A stretch of DNA of 14,066 bases from Nitrospiraceae bacterium (GCA_011391455.1 JAABQN010000030.1:1-14066); one strand, 5' to 3'. Positions 1 through 7,591 are shown, numbered from the stretch's first letter. Notes: generated by a model from the letters alone, not told the origin. Program-made: numbers and translations.

Positions 1-330
1 GAACCGGTCGTATGATCGAATGGCAAGATGTCATCCGTTTATTCATAACCAAATAAACTCCAAGAATGATTGGAAGATAGCCGGCGCCGTCCACCGCGTT
101 GCCGGAAACAACGGGCGGCACACTAGCACAACTGTCCTTTCCCACGCTACTGCCGATCATTAACTAACCAATACGCAATCGGCAGAATGAACCGCAAAGG
201 GAGGAGTGTTAAAACCGTACCGCGCACACATGGCTGAGGCATCGGGCCCACGATGTCGCTATACGGAATTTGTCTTGAAGAACAACGGGATAGCTTGACA
301 TGCCGGAGGTCTTCACGCAGACTCCCGTAC
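1..330. other. Region upstream of malQ, no convincing gene
   Basis: No recognisable gene is visible. A minus-strand frame from ATG at 160 stays open to the left window edge (about 53 codons) and contains a short hydrophobic stretch (LPIILGVYLV). It has no clear ribosome binding site and matches nothing I know, so it could be the start of a divergent gene or chance. A plus-strand frame is also open from base 2 to a TAA at 161-163. Two perfect inverted repeats are present: GTTTATT 37-43 with AATAAAC 52-58, and CTGCCGAT 150-157 with ATCGGCAG 178-185. A purine-rich GGGAGGAG at 199-206 has no usable start codon at a normal distance. Confidence 0.4.
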
Positions 331-2580
331 ATGCAGGACCAGACCTGGCAGACCCTTCTTGCCAAACTCGCTGAACGTGCCGGTATCGCGCCTGACTATT
401 ACGATATCGCAGGCAATCTCCACTTCACCTCAGATGACACCAGACGCGCCATTCTGACTGCCATGGGTTTTTCTGTCGATTCGATCGAATCGCTGACAGA
501 AGCACTGCAAGAATGGGATGAGGCGCCATGGCAACGCCCCTGCAACTCAGTGCAGATCCTGCGTGACGGTGAAACGGGATCTGCTATCTCATGCTATCTG
601 GCACTCGAGGACGGGAAAGAAGGGTCCGCCATAGTGGAGTGGCAGATCAGCGACGAAGCGAACACTGTGGTGCAAAAAGGACAGGCAGGGCCTGGGCTTT
701 CCGCCCTGGAGGTCCGTGTTCTCAAGGGTCAACGGCATGTGCGTATCGAAATACCGGCTCCGCATGGTCTCTCCATCGGATACTACAGTTTGACGATACG
801 GGCCGAAAGCTTGGTTGGAGGGAATGTAGGGACGATGCGTGTCATCGTGGCGCCACGCCAATGTTACGTCCCGCCGTTCGTCGAGGCAAACCAACGGTTG
901 TGGGGACTGGCCTTGCAGCTTTATTCGTTGTCCTCCGATCGTAATTGGGGATGCGGCGATTTCACCGATCTCGGACGGATTGTGGAGTGGGCAGGCAAAG
1001 GGCTCGGCGCCGGGGTCATCGGACTCAATCCGCTACACGCGCTGAGGAATACTACGCCGTATCACATCAGTCCCTATGCGCCGAACAGCCGACTGTATCT
1101 CAATGAACTCTATATCGATCTCGATCGGCTGCCGGAATTTTGCAGGTCGGAGGAGGCCCAGCGACGGTTCCACGCTCCCGAGTTTCAAGCCACGCTTCAG
1201 GCGCTGCGAGAGAGTCGGCTGGTGGACTACGACTCCATAGCGGCCGCCAAGCGCACCATGCTCGAATTGGCCTACCGCAAATTCCTTACAGAGGCCTATA
1301 GCGGAGAGGAGCCCCATCGCCAACCGGAAACGGCGCGCGCCCGGTCCTTGGAACAGTTTATCCAGTCTGAAGGCACATCACTCGAGTTGTATGCCACCTT
1401 CCAGACATTGGAGGAAGAACGCCGGCTGATTCAATCCAAGTCGGCCACCTGGCACGATTGGCCCAAACAATTCTTGATGCCTGGCCAACCAGTTCGTGAA
1501 TATGCGAAGCGGCACCCAACGCGCATTCGCTTCTTTCAATACATCCAGTGGGTGGCATGTGAACAGCTGAACGAGATCCGAAGGGCGACTGAGCAACTGG
1601 CGATGCCGATCGGGCTGTATCATGACTTGGCTCTTGGCGCCGATCGGAATGGTGCCGAGGCCTGGATCTATCAATCGGTGCTGGCGCTCGGAGCCGACTG
1701 CGGCGCCCCGCCTGACGCGTTTGCGCCGGAGGGACAGAATTGGGGTCTCCCGCCGATCAACCCCCATGCGTTACGCGCCAGCGGCTATGAGCTACTGATC
1801 CAGTTGCTGCGCAATAATTTCCGATCCGGCGGTGCCATCCGGGTGGATCATGTGATGGCACTTTTCCGCCTCTTCTGGATTCCGCACGGGAAGCCCGCCT
1901 CCGAAGGCACGTATGTGCATTACCCCTTTGAAGACTTATTGGCGATCATGGCATTGGAGAGCGTTCGATCCAAAACCTTGGTGATAGGAGAAGACCTCGG
2001 CACGGTCCCCGATTGGCTCAGAGAGCAGTTGGCGAAGGCGAGAGTCCTGTCCTATCGAGTGCTCTACTTCGAGCGTGGCGCAGACGGCACAATGAAGTCG
2101 CCTGGCGACTATCCCGCACAATCGTTGGCTGTCGCGACGACGCACGACTTGCCGACGCTGACCGGGTTTTGGTCCGGCGAGGACTTACGGGTACGTGCCG
2201 AATTGGGTGCCATTACAGATGACGCAGTGCGCCATCAGACCTGGGAGGAACGCCAGCGCGACAAGACACGCATTCTCAGTGCGCTTAAACGGGAAAGCCT
2301 CCTCCCAAACGGCGTGACTGAGGATCTGGCTACCGCGCCTGCCATGACGGCTGAACTCTGCCAAGCGATTCATCTCTACCTGGCCCGCGCGTCGTCCTGC
2401 ATCGTGTTGGCGAATCTCGAAGACGGCTTAGGCGAACTGTCGCAAACTAATCTTCCCGGGACGGTCGACAGCCATCCGAACTGGACTCGTAAGTACGCGG
2501 TTCGCGTGGATGACATTGTATGCGATGAGCGTCTGCAGCAGCTTGGGGCTGTCTTGCGTTCAACCCGTCCGCTAGGGTAA
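331..2580 (+). CDS. malQ: 4-alpha-glucanotransferase (amylomaltase, GH77)
   Basis: Cytoplasmic enzyme that transfers alpha-1,4-glucan segments between maltodextrins and works in glycogen and maltose metabolism. Counting from ATG 331 (749 aa), a beta-rich N-terminal domain typical of the longer bacterial MalQ proteins runs to about residue 185. The GH77 barrel then begins at WGLALQLYSL (191). Family motifs follow in order: SPYAPNSR (247), HDLALG (431), FAPEGQNWGLPP (464), the nucleophile Asp506 in RVDHVM, the acid/base Glu554 in GEDLGTVP, and Asp606 in THDLPT. All three catalytic acids are intact. The frame also opens at ATG 253, but those 26 extra residues do not look like MalQ, whereas MQDQTWQTLLAKLAERAGI does. 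GAGG at 236-239 could serve the 253 start at a long 13-base spacing, and no good Shine-Dalgarno serves 331, so the start is uncertain. No other glycogen gene is in view. Confidence 0.95.
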   Translation: MQDQTWQTLLAKLAERAGIAPDYYDIAGNLHFTSDDTRRAILTAMGFSVDSIESLTEALQEWDEAPWQRPCNSVQILRDGETGSAISCYLALEDGKEGSAIVEWQISDEANTVVQKGQAGPGLSALEVRVLKGQRHVRIEIPAPHGLSIGYYSLTIRAESLVGGNVGTMRVIVAPRQCYVPPFVEANQRLWGLALQLYSLSSDRNWGCGDFTDLGRIVEWAGKGLGAGVIGLNPLHALRNTTPYHISPYAPNSRLYLNELYIDLDRLPEFCRSEEAQRRFHAPEFQATLQALRESRLVDYDSIAAAKRTMLELAYRKFLTEAYSGEEPHRQPETARARSLEQFIQSEGTSLELYATFQTLEEERRLIQSKSATWHDWPKQFLMPGQPVREYAKRHPTRIRFFQYIQWVACEQLNEIRRATEQLAMPIGLYHDLALGADRNGAEAWIYQSVLALGADCGAPPDAFAPEGQNWGLPPINPHALRASGYELLIQLLRNNFRSGGAIRVDHVMALFRLFWIPHGKPASEGTYVHYPFEDLLAIMALESVRSKTLVIGEDLGTVPDWLREQLAKARVLSYRVLYFERGADGTMKSPGDYPAQSLAVATTHDLPTLTGFWSGEDLRVRAELGAITDDAVRHQTWEERQRDKTRILSALKRESLLPNGVTEDLATAPAMTAELCQAIHLYLARASSCIVLANLEDGLGELSQTNLPGTVDSHPNWTRKYAVRVDDIVCDERLQQLGAVLRSTRPLG

Positions 2581-2962
2581 GAGGGGGAGCGGCCAGGTGC
2601 CCTTCTTGCTCGCAGAACGGGGGAAGGGATGGAGCCTGATGATCTTCTGTGCTCGCGCAACGCGCGGTCGCGGACTCCCCTCGTTGGACGCGCGCAGTGG
2701 AAGATCAATCAGCCCCCATCCCTGGAGAGAAAACGAGCGAGCTTGGAGAGGTCATCTATATCGTTCGATGCACGCAGTAAAGGACAGCCTCGGCCACTCC
2801 CCTAAAAAAGAGATAGAGAAAATTGGACGGGCTTTGAGGGATGGCCTTTTTGAACATCCCTGAGGAGCAGGCCCTTGAATGCCTACGACACGAAATAATT
2901 TCCTCGCAGCCTGCTAGAGCTCTCACAATGGTTCATCGGCAGTCTATGCACCACCCATTCCC
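2581..2962. other. Gene-free region between malQ and the histidine kinase
   Basis: A GTG-initiated frame at 2597-2863 is open, but its product (RGRGLPSLDARSG-type, low in hydrophobic pattern) reads like translated repeat DNA, so I do not call it a gene. The stretch holds the large imperfect inverted repeat described separately. It also holds a smaller hairpin, GGGATG 2838-2843 with CATCCC 2855-2860, whose loop carries a T-run. No T-tract follows either arm, so it is not a standard intrinsic terminator. I see no strong sigma-70 promoter for the downstream kinase. Confidence 0.5.
2625..2723. repeat. Long imperfect inverted repeat (about 99 bases)
   Basis: AGGGATGG at 2625-2632 is the exact complement of CCATCCCT at 2716-2723. 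Inside these, CTGAT-GATCTTC (2636-2646) pairs with GAAGATCAATCAG (2700-2712) with a one-base bulge, and the GC-rich centre (CGCGCAACGCG against CGTTGGACGCGCG) is itself partly self-complementary. The arms are about 35 bases with mismatches. It lies in an intergenic gap and looks like a dispersed palindromic repeat or a non-autonomous element remnant rather than a terminator, because no T-tract follows. Confidence 0.6.
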
Positions 2963-4126
2963 ATGTTGAAGCAAAATCGCATTGTGCTGGCGATCGCAGG
3001 GGCGGTATTTCTGACGATCGTCGCGCTTGAAATGGCTGCCCCGGCGAACGTGGTCGGCGCCTACGGTTTTGTGTTGCCGATTCTGTTGGTTGCAACATTG
3101 CGCAGCCGCAGCCTGATGATCGTAACGGTGCTGGCCTGTATCGTGGCGACCTATATGGGACTGATGCAACCGACCAAGCCTGGGCGGTTGCAATCGGCGG
3201 TGATCAATCGCAGCGTGGTTGCAGGAGTGCTTCTGGTCGTGGCCTACATCGGAATGACGTGGGAAGAGCGTAAGACGAGAGAGGCGGAGGCGCGTGCCGC
3301 GCTCGCCCGCGAGACGGAAAATCTCCTGAAGGCCAATACGCAGCTGGTCGATGCGAAAGACCGGTTGAATCGATCGGAACGCTTAGCGGCAGTGGGACAA
3401 ATTGTGGCTTCCGTCGCGCATGAGATCGGAACGCCGCTGCACTCGATTGCCTGGCACGTGCAAGCGCTGGCTGAGGAGCCTGGCGTCACACCTGAAATGA
3501 AGAAACGAGTGACTGTAATCGATGAGCAGCTCACACGGGTGGTCCGGATCATTCAGGATTTGCTCTCCTCGACCAGACAGCGCCGGCCTGAACCGATATG
3601 GCTGCCTGTGGATCAAATGATCAACCCGGCAGCCGTGCTCATGGAACCGGCGTTCCATGCAAAAGAGATTACCCTGACGGTCGAGATTCCCGGAGACCTC
3701 CCTCTCGTATGGGCCGATGCGGAAAAGATGCATCAAGTGTTGGTGAACGTATTAGCCAATGCCTTAGCCGCTACCCCGCCGCATGGAGCAGTGAGCATAT
3801 CAGTAGAAGGCCGGGCGACCTTGCCCGATGAACTCGCCCGCGGCCGACAGGTAGCCGATGCGATGTCACCGCTGGTCATCACCATCGAGGTGCGAGACAC
3901 AGGATGCGGCATGCCGGAAGCCGATATACAGAAAGCCTTTGAACCGTTTTTTACGACCAAAGCGGTTGGCACGGGTACCGGGCTAGGGTTATTCTTAAGC
4001 CGTGAAACGATCCTGGCCCATGGAGGCAGTCTTTCACTCAAAAGCGAGATCGGTCACGGCACGACCGTCACCGTGACCTTGCCTGGGTTAAAGACCGAGC
4101 AGACGCACATGACGGAGAAAAACTGA
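2963..4126 (+). CDS. Membrane sensor histidine kinase (two-component system)
   Basis: The protein has 387 residues. The N-terminal third is membrane-embedded, with hydrophobic segments near residues 7-25, 36-46, 50-67 and 84-98 joined by short loops and no sizeable extracytoplasmic domain, so any signal is probably sensed in or at the membrane. A charged helix (100-140, coiled-coil-like) leads to the HisKA domain with phospho-acceptor His153 in VAHEIGTPLHSI. The ATPase domain shows the N box (VNVLANALAA, Asn266), DTGCGMP (312-318), FEPFFTTK (327-333) and GTGTGLGLFLS (336-346). No PAS, GAF or HAMP domain is evident. There is no clear ribosome binding site before ATG 2963. Its TGA overlaps the ATG of the response regulator by one base, so the two genes are translationally linked cognates. 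The stimulus cannot be read from the sequence. Confidence 0.93.
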   Translation: MLKQNRIVLAIAGAVFLTIVALEMAAPANVVGAYGFVLPILLVATLRSRSLMIVTVLACIVATYMGLMQPTKPGRLQSAVINRSVVAGVLLVVAYIGMTWEERKTREAEARAALARETENLLKANTQLVDAKDRLNRSERLAAVGQIVASVAHEIGTPLHSIAWHVQALAEEPGVTPEMKKRVTVIDEQLTRVVRIIQDLLSSTRQRRPEPIWLPVDQMINPAAVLMEPAFHAKEITLTVEIPGDLPLVWADAEKMHQVLVNVLANALAATPPHGAVSISVEGRATLPDELARGRQVADAMSPLVITIEVRDTGCGMPEADIQKAFEPFFTTKAVGTGTGLGLFLSRETILAHGGSLSLKSEIGHGTTVTVTLPGLKTEQTHMTEKN

Positions 4127-5529
4127 TGCAACCAGCAAATATTCTTGTAGCCGACGACGATGCAGTCGCACGCGACCTCTTGGCTGAAGCCTTAAAGAAA
4201 GAAGGCTATGTCGTTGAAGCCTTCGCCAGCGGAGAAGAAGTGATCGCTCGTGGGCGCCAGGGGAAAGTGGATTTGGTGCTGACAGATATTCGCATGGGCG
4301 CAGTCGATGGGCTCACGGTCCTGCGAGAATTCAAACAGATGAGACCTGACACTGCGGTTGTCGTGCTGACCTCATTCGGCTCTCTTGAAGGTGCGATCGA
4401 AGCGATCAAGCAAGGAGCCTACGACTATCTCGCCAAGCCGTTTAAGAAAGAGGATATCAAGCTGGTAGTCAAGCGGAGTCTCGATCACTGCCGGCTCATC
4501 CGGGAAAATGCGCGATTCCGAGAAGAGTTGAAGAACAAAGATGAATGGTCCCCGCTGGTGGGGAGCAGTCCCGCCATGCTGGAAGTGTATAAGCTGGTGG
4601 CTCGGGTGACCGATAGCAAGAGCACGGTGCTCCTGCAAGGCGAAAGCGGGACCGGCAAGGAGTTGATTGCGCGGGCGATCCATGCGAATGGGCCTCGTCG
4701 GGACAAGCCATTTATTCCGGTGAATTGCGGAGCCTTGCCGGACACCCTTCTGGAATCGGAAATGTTCGGGTATGAGAAAGGAGCCTTTACCGGCGCGACG
4801 GGAAACAAAATCGGCCTCTTTGAGTCCGCCAACGGGGGCACACTGTTTCTCGACGAAATCGGTGAAACCGGCCAGGCCCTTCAAGTCAAGCTCTTGCGGG
4901 TGATGCAAGATCACGAAGTCCGCCGTGTCGGCAGTACGACATCGACGAAGGTCGATGTCCGTATCATCGCTGCAACCAATCGGGACCTCGAACAGCTCGT
5001 GAAGGAAGGGAAGTTTCGGGACGACTTATTTTATCGGCTCAATGTCGTGCATATCACCTTGCCGTCGCTGGTGGAGCGGCGGGAGGACATTCCGATGTTG
5101 GTGCATCACTTTTTGCAAAAATGCGCGGCAGGAGCGGCGCATGCGGTGCGCGGGGTGCTCCCGGAGACGATGGCATTGTTGGTACAGTATCGGTGGCCCG
5201 GCAATGTGCGCGAGTTGGAAAATGCCGTTGAGCGAGCTGTCTCGTTGAGCCACGGCCCCCTCCTCACACCGGACGATCTGCCCGCGTCGCTGCACCGGAC
5301 AGAGATGCCGTCGAAAGACACCACCGGGACGATTGATCACAGCGATGAGGGGGGCCTGACACTTGAGGAAATCGAGAAACGCCATCTCATCCGCGTGCTG
5401 AAGGAAACGAAGGGGAATAAAGTCAAAGCCTCTAAAATCCTCGGCATCGACCGGCGCACACTCTATCGGATGGCCGAACGGTTCGGGTTAGATCTTGGCG
5501 ATGATGCCGACAGCGGAGAGACCGAGTAG
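4126..5529 (+). CDS. NtrC-family sigma-54-dependent response regulator
   Basis: The 467-residue transcription activator belongs with the adjacent kinase. The receiver domain (5-120) has the acidic pocket Asp10-Asp12, phospho-acceptor Asp54 in LVLTDIRMG, Thr82 and Lys104. The AAA+ domain (about 143-375) has Walker A GESGTGKE (172-179), the sigma-54 contact loop GAFTGA (219-224, within GYEKGAFTGA) and Walker B LFLDE (240-244). The C-terminal Fis-type helix-turn-helix (about 412-455, KVKASKILGIDRRTLYRMAE) binds enhancer DNA. All motifs needed for sigma-54 remodelling are present. GGAG about eight bases before ATG 4126 serves as ribosome binding site inside the kinase's last codons. The domain order resembles AtoC/ZraR, but the symbol cannot be assigned because targets are unknown. 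I found no convincing -24/-12 promoter in the window. Confidence 0.95.
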   Translation: MQPANILVADDDAVARDLLAEALKKEGYVVEAFASGEEVIARGRQGKVDLVLTDIRMGAVDGLTVLREFKQMRPDTAVVVLTSFGSLEGAIEAIKQGAYDYLAKPFKKEDIKLVVKRSLDHCRLIRENARFREELKNKDEWSPLVGSSPAMLEVYKLVARVTDSKSTVLLQGESGTGKELIARAIHANGPRRDKPFIPVNCGALPDTLLESEMFGYEKGAFTGATGNKIGLFESANGGTLFLDEIGETGQALQVKLLRVMQDHEVRRVGSTTSTKVDVRIIAATNRDLEQLVKEGKFRDDLFYRLNVVHITLPSLVERREDIPMLVHHFLQKCAAGAAHAVRGVLPETMALLVQYRWPGNVRELENAVERAVSLSHGPLLTPDDLPASLHRTEMPSKDTTGTIDHSDEGGLTLEEIEKRHLIRVLKETKGNKVKASKILGIDRRTLYRMAERFGLDLGDDADSGETE

Positions 5530-5539
5530 GAAACTGGAC

Positions 5540-5631
5540 TGGTCTATCTGGTCTATTTGGTCTATCTCGTGGATTTGGTCTAACGAAACTAATCAAATGA
5601 ACCAGATAGACCGAACAGACTAGACAGACTA
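5540..5631. repeat. Inverted array of 9-base units forming a long hairpin
   Basis: On the plus strand five consecutive nonamers fill 5540-5584: TGGTCTATC, TGGTCTATT, TGGTCTATC, TCGTGGATT, TGGTCTAAC. After two bases, five nonamers on the minus strand fill 5631-5587: TAGTCTGTC, TAGTCTGTT, CGGTCTATC, TGGTTCATT, TGATTAGTT. The two 45-base arms are in register, so each unit faces its partner: 7/9, 7/9, 8/9, 6/9 and 3/9 identities from the outside inwards. The longest exact inverted match is 12 bases (5541-5552 with 5601-5612). It sits between two convergent genes and could act as a two-way transcription stop, but no T-tract follows either arm. Confidence 0.85.
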
Positions 5632-5653
5632 GCTGAGCTCGCGATGAGCGGAG

Positions 5654-6064
5654 TCACGCGGCGTTAGTAGTCTTCAATCGATAGACGAGATGGGTTTCAG
5701 TCTGCGAAACGCCGTCGATCTCGTGAATCCGGCTCAGCACCAACTGGGTCATGGCATCCTGGTCCGACACTTCCACCACCACAATAATATCCGGCTTGCC
5801 CCAGCAAGGGTCAATAGTCTTGATCTGCTTGATCCCGTACAGAGCCCGAGTCACATCGCTTGTCCGTCCCGGATGGACGTTGATGAACACATAGGCCCGA
5901 TCCGACACGACTCTCCCTCCATCGATTGGGGTGTGGATCGTATTCGGCACGGACGAAATAGCGGGACGTAGGCCAACCTGGTGGATGCTTGCCGTCTCTT
6001 TCACCGTGGGAGCGCCCGCAGTCGGGGTGGTGCGTGTGACAGCGTCGGATTTAGACTTCTTCAT
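5654..6064 (-). CDS. Stand-alone Lrp/AsnC ligand-binding (RAM) domain protein
   Basis: The protein has 136 residues. From about 57 to 130 it matches the RAM domain of Lrp/AsnC regulators (AYVFINVHPG, then PDIIVVVEVSDQDAM, then IDGVSQTETHLVYR), a beta-alpha-beta-beta-alpha-beta fold that binds amino acids or other small ligands and makes dimers and octamers. The usual N-terminal helix-turn-helix is missing. In its place is a basic, Ser/Thr/Pro-rich tail of about 55 residues with no known fold, so it probably does not bind DNA by itself. ATG 6064 is preceded by GAGG at good spacing. The stop of the upstream gene lies eight bases before the start and its TGA overlaps this ribosome binding site, so the two are expected to be co-transcribed and coupled. 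A ligand-sensing partner role is inference. Confidence 0.85.
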   Translation of the reverse strand: MKKSKSDAVTRTTPTAGAPTVKETASIHQVGLRPAISSVPNTIHTPIDGGRVVSDRAYVFINVHPGRTSDVTRALYGIKQIKTIDPCWGKPDIIVVVEVSDQDAMTQLVLSRIHEIDGVSQTETHLVYRLKTTNAA

Positions 6065-6072
6065 TTATAACC

Positions 6073-7455
6073 TCATTTCGGGGCGACAAGCACGTCGATA
6101 ACAAATGAATCGGTCACGCTCGTGAGACTAGCTTCGAGGCCTCGCGGGTTCCCGATTCGGCCTTCGGGGTCGTACATGAAGCACAATAGCGTTCTGCAAC
6201 AGCCGTAGGAACGATACCGTTCGGCGTCAATCCGAAGCTGGTCGGTGAAATCTTTGGCATTGAGACCGGGACGTGTCTTCTTCACGATCACCGCAAGACG
6301 GCCGTCATTCAGCAAGAGTGTCGTGCGCGGGGCTCCGCTTGAATAACTCGGCGTCCATTCATCCGTCTCGATATTGTCGAATTGTATCCGTAAGAGTGCA
6401 TGCAGCAAGTCTTGCGCATCGAACTCGTCTTCCACAGATAACGTAGCTCGATATTCCACACGAAGCCGCAACTGCCGGGCGACGGAGTGGAACCGATAAC
6501 AGAGTGTCTTCACGCGTTCGACAGGGTCCGCTGCAGCCTGGGAAGACTGCGATACCGGCTTCTGGTCCGGGAAAGAATCGGCCGGCGCTGCTTGGGGTGG
6601 CGGCGGCTGCGTAGAGACGGGAGGCGCTTCCTGTATCTGGGGCTGCAGCCTGGCGGAAGTAATTGGATGCACGATGGGCGTTGCTGCGCCGCGCAACAGA
6701 TGCAATGGTGTGCCTGCATATGGCAGATCTGCCGATGCGGTCTGTACCGCTGGTGAGAACGGCGGCTGAGGCTCCGGGGCAACTCGAACTACCTGGTGCG
6801 GAGGCATAGGCGTCGTCGCTGGTACAGGCATGACTGCTGGAGCTGGAACTGCTGCTGGTGGGGATGGTCTCAGAAATTCTGGTTTTGGCAAAGATGCCGC
6901 AAAGGCCTGGGCAACCGGGGGCGCCGGCGGTGGGCTCGGTACGGCGATCACTGGGGCCACGCCAAGATCCCTAGCCATAACCACCGGCGGCGGCGTGATC
7001 GCTCCTGTTTGCGTCATAGCCATCTGAACCGTCGAGACTGATGCCGGCACTAAGGTCATCTGTGGACGTGTCGGTATCGATGGAGCCGGCTTCGTTGCTG
7101 CGTTTTCTTGGGGAGGAGGATCTTGTAAGTCTCGTTTCTTCTGCTCAATCGCGGCAATAATCGTCTTGATCAGAGCGATGCTCTGCCGCGCGTTCTCAGG
7201 ACTGTCCATGAGAAGTCTATGGTGCCGATGCTCTTGATATTCAGGAGACTTTTCGCCAAACGTGCGGCGGATGCACTCACGGAATTGCAACTCTGTTCTT
7301 GCTATCGCCGCGTCGACATACGGGAAGCCTTCCCGGCCAAGGTCTTCCACCTTCGCAAGGAGTTCCTGGAGATTTCCGGCGCCACGGGTGAGCTCTTCAA
7401 TCGTGGCGGCTTTGGAGCGCGCACGGATCTGTTCTGATGGTTTTGCACGTGCCAT
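6073..7455 (-). CDS. PD-(D/E)XK nuclease-like protein, catalytic acids lost
   Basis: The 460-residue protein has three parts. Residues 15-110 are a charged helical domain (EELTRGAGNL, EKSPEYQEHRHHR). Residues 112-310 are a low-complexity Pro/Ala/Val linker. Residues 312-460 resemble the DpnII/MboI-type PD-(D/E)XK domain seen in many uncharacterised bacterial proteins (DEFDAQDLLHALLRIQFDN, EWTPSYSSGAPR, YDPEGRIGNPRGLE). As I recall that family, the active site reads SRxDFLL then IEVKKT. Here it reads PRTTLLL and VIVKKT, so Asp is Thr379 and Glu is Ile390, while Lys392 stays. The domain is therefore probably not a working nuclease and may bind nucleic acid or protein. There is no ribosome binding site before ATG 7455, and a promoter candidate ends 12 bases upstream, which suggests a very short leader. 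It heads a two-gene unit with the RAM protein. The domain assignment is from memory of the family and is good but not certain. Confidence 0.8.
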   Translation of the reverse strand: MARAKPSEQIRARSKAATIEELTRGAGNLQELLAKVEDLGREGFPYVDAAIARTELQFRECIRRTFGEKSPEYQEHRHHRLLMDSPENARQSIALIKTIIAAIEQKKRDLQDPPPQENAATKPAPSIPTRPQMTLVPASVSTVQMAMTQTGAITPPPVVMARDLGVAPVIAVPSPPPAPPVAQAFAASLPKPEFLRPSPPAAVPAPAVMPVPATTPMPPHQVVRVAPEPQPPFSPAVQTASADLPYAGTPLHLLRGAATPIVHPITSARLQPQIQEAPPVSTQPPPPQAAPADSFPDQKPVSQSSQAAADPVERVKTLCYRFHSVARQLRLRVEYRATLSVEDEFDAQDLLHALLRIQFDNIETDEWTPSYSSGAPRTTLLLNDGRLAVIVKKTRPGLNAKDFTDQLRIDAERYRSYGCCRTLLCFMYDPEGRIGNPRGLEASLTSVTDSFVIDVLVAPK

Positions 7456-7467
7456 AGATGTGAGGGA

Positions 7468-7496
7468 AGTCTAGCCCAGCCTCCACAACGTGACAA
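7468..7496 (-). promoter_or_regulatory. Sigma-70-like promoter candidate for the 7455 gene
   Basis: On the minus strand, TTGTCA (7496-7491, five of six to consensus) is followed after exactly 17 bases by TAGACT (7473-7468, four of six). Transcription would start near 7461, only about six bases before ATG 7455. This fits the missing Shine-Dalgarno and points to a leaderless or nearly leaderless message. Sequence match only. Confidence 0.45.
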
Positions 7497-7524
7497 GAAA
7501 ACATGAGAAAACAGACAAGAAAAC
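7492..7524. repeat. 11-base direct repeats overlapping the -35 box
   Basis: GACAAGAAAAC occurs at 7492-7502 and again at 7514-7524, 22 bases apart (two helical turns). A weaker middle copy, ATGAGAAAACA, fills 7503-7513, giving an 11-base periodic run. The promoter-proximal copy overlaps the -35 hexamer of the minus-strand promoter. It could be an operator for a dimeric regulator, or simply A/T-rich upstream promoter DNA. Confidence 0.5.
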
Positions 7525-7571
7525 TTTATGCCACCCGAAGAGAAATTGCAGTTCTTGCTGACGATGAAGCT

Positions 7572-7591
7572 CCCCGTAGCAAGCTACGGGG
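7572..7591. repeat. Short perfect hairpin at edge of repeat island
   Basis: CCCCGTAGC (7572-7580) and GCTACGGGG (7583-7591) are perfect complements separated by AA, so a stable stem of eight pairs with a four-base loop can form. The same CCCCGTAGC / GCTACGGGG pair recurs as the outer stem at 7695-7703 and 7748-7756, which ties this hairpin to the island. Confidence 0.75.

Noticed and set aside
295..323. TTGACA at 295-300 as a malQ promoter
   Set aside because: The -35 match is perfect, but at 17 bases the hexamer is CAGACT, not -10-like, and the start site would fall at the start codon.
2597..2863. 88-codon GTG-initiated gene after malQ
   Set aside because: The frame runs through the large palindrome, has no ribosome binding site and its product looks like translated repeat.
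3450..3475. TGGCACGTGC as a sigma-54 promoter
   Set aside because: The -24 half matches, but there is no TTGC at the -12 position, and the site lies inside the kinase coding sequence.
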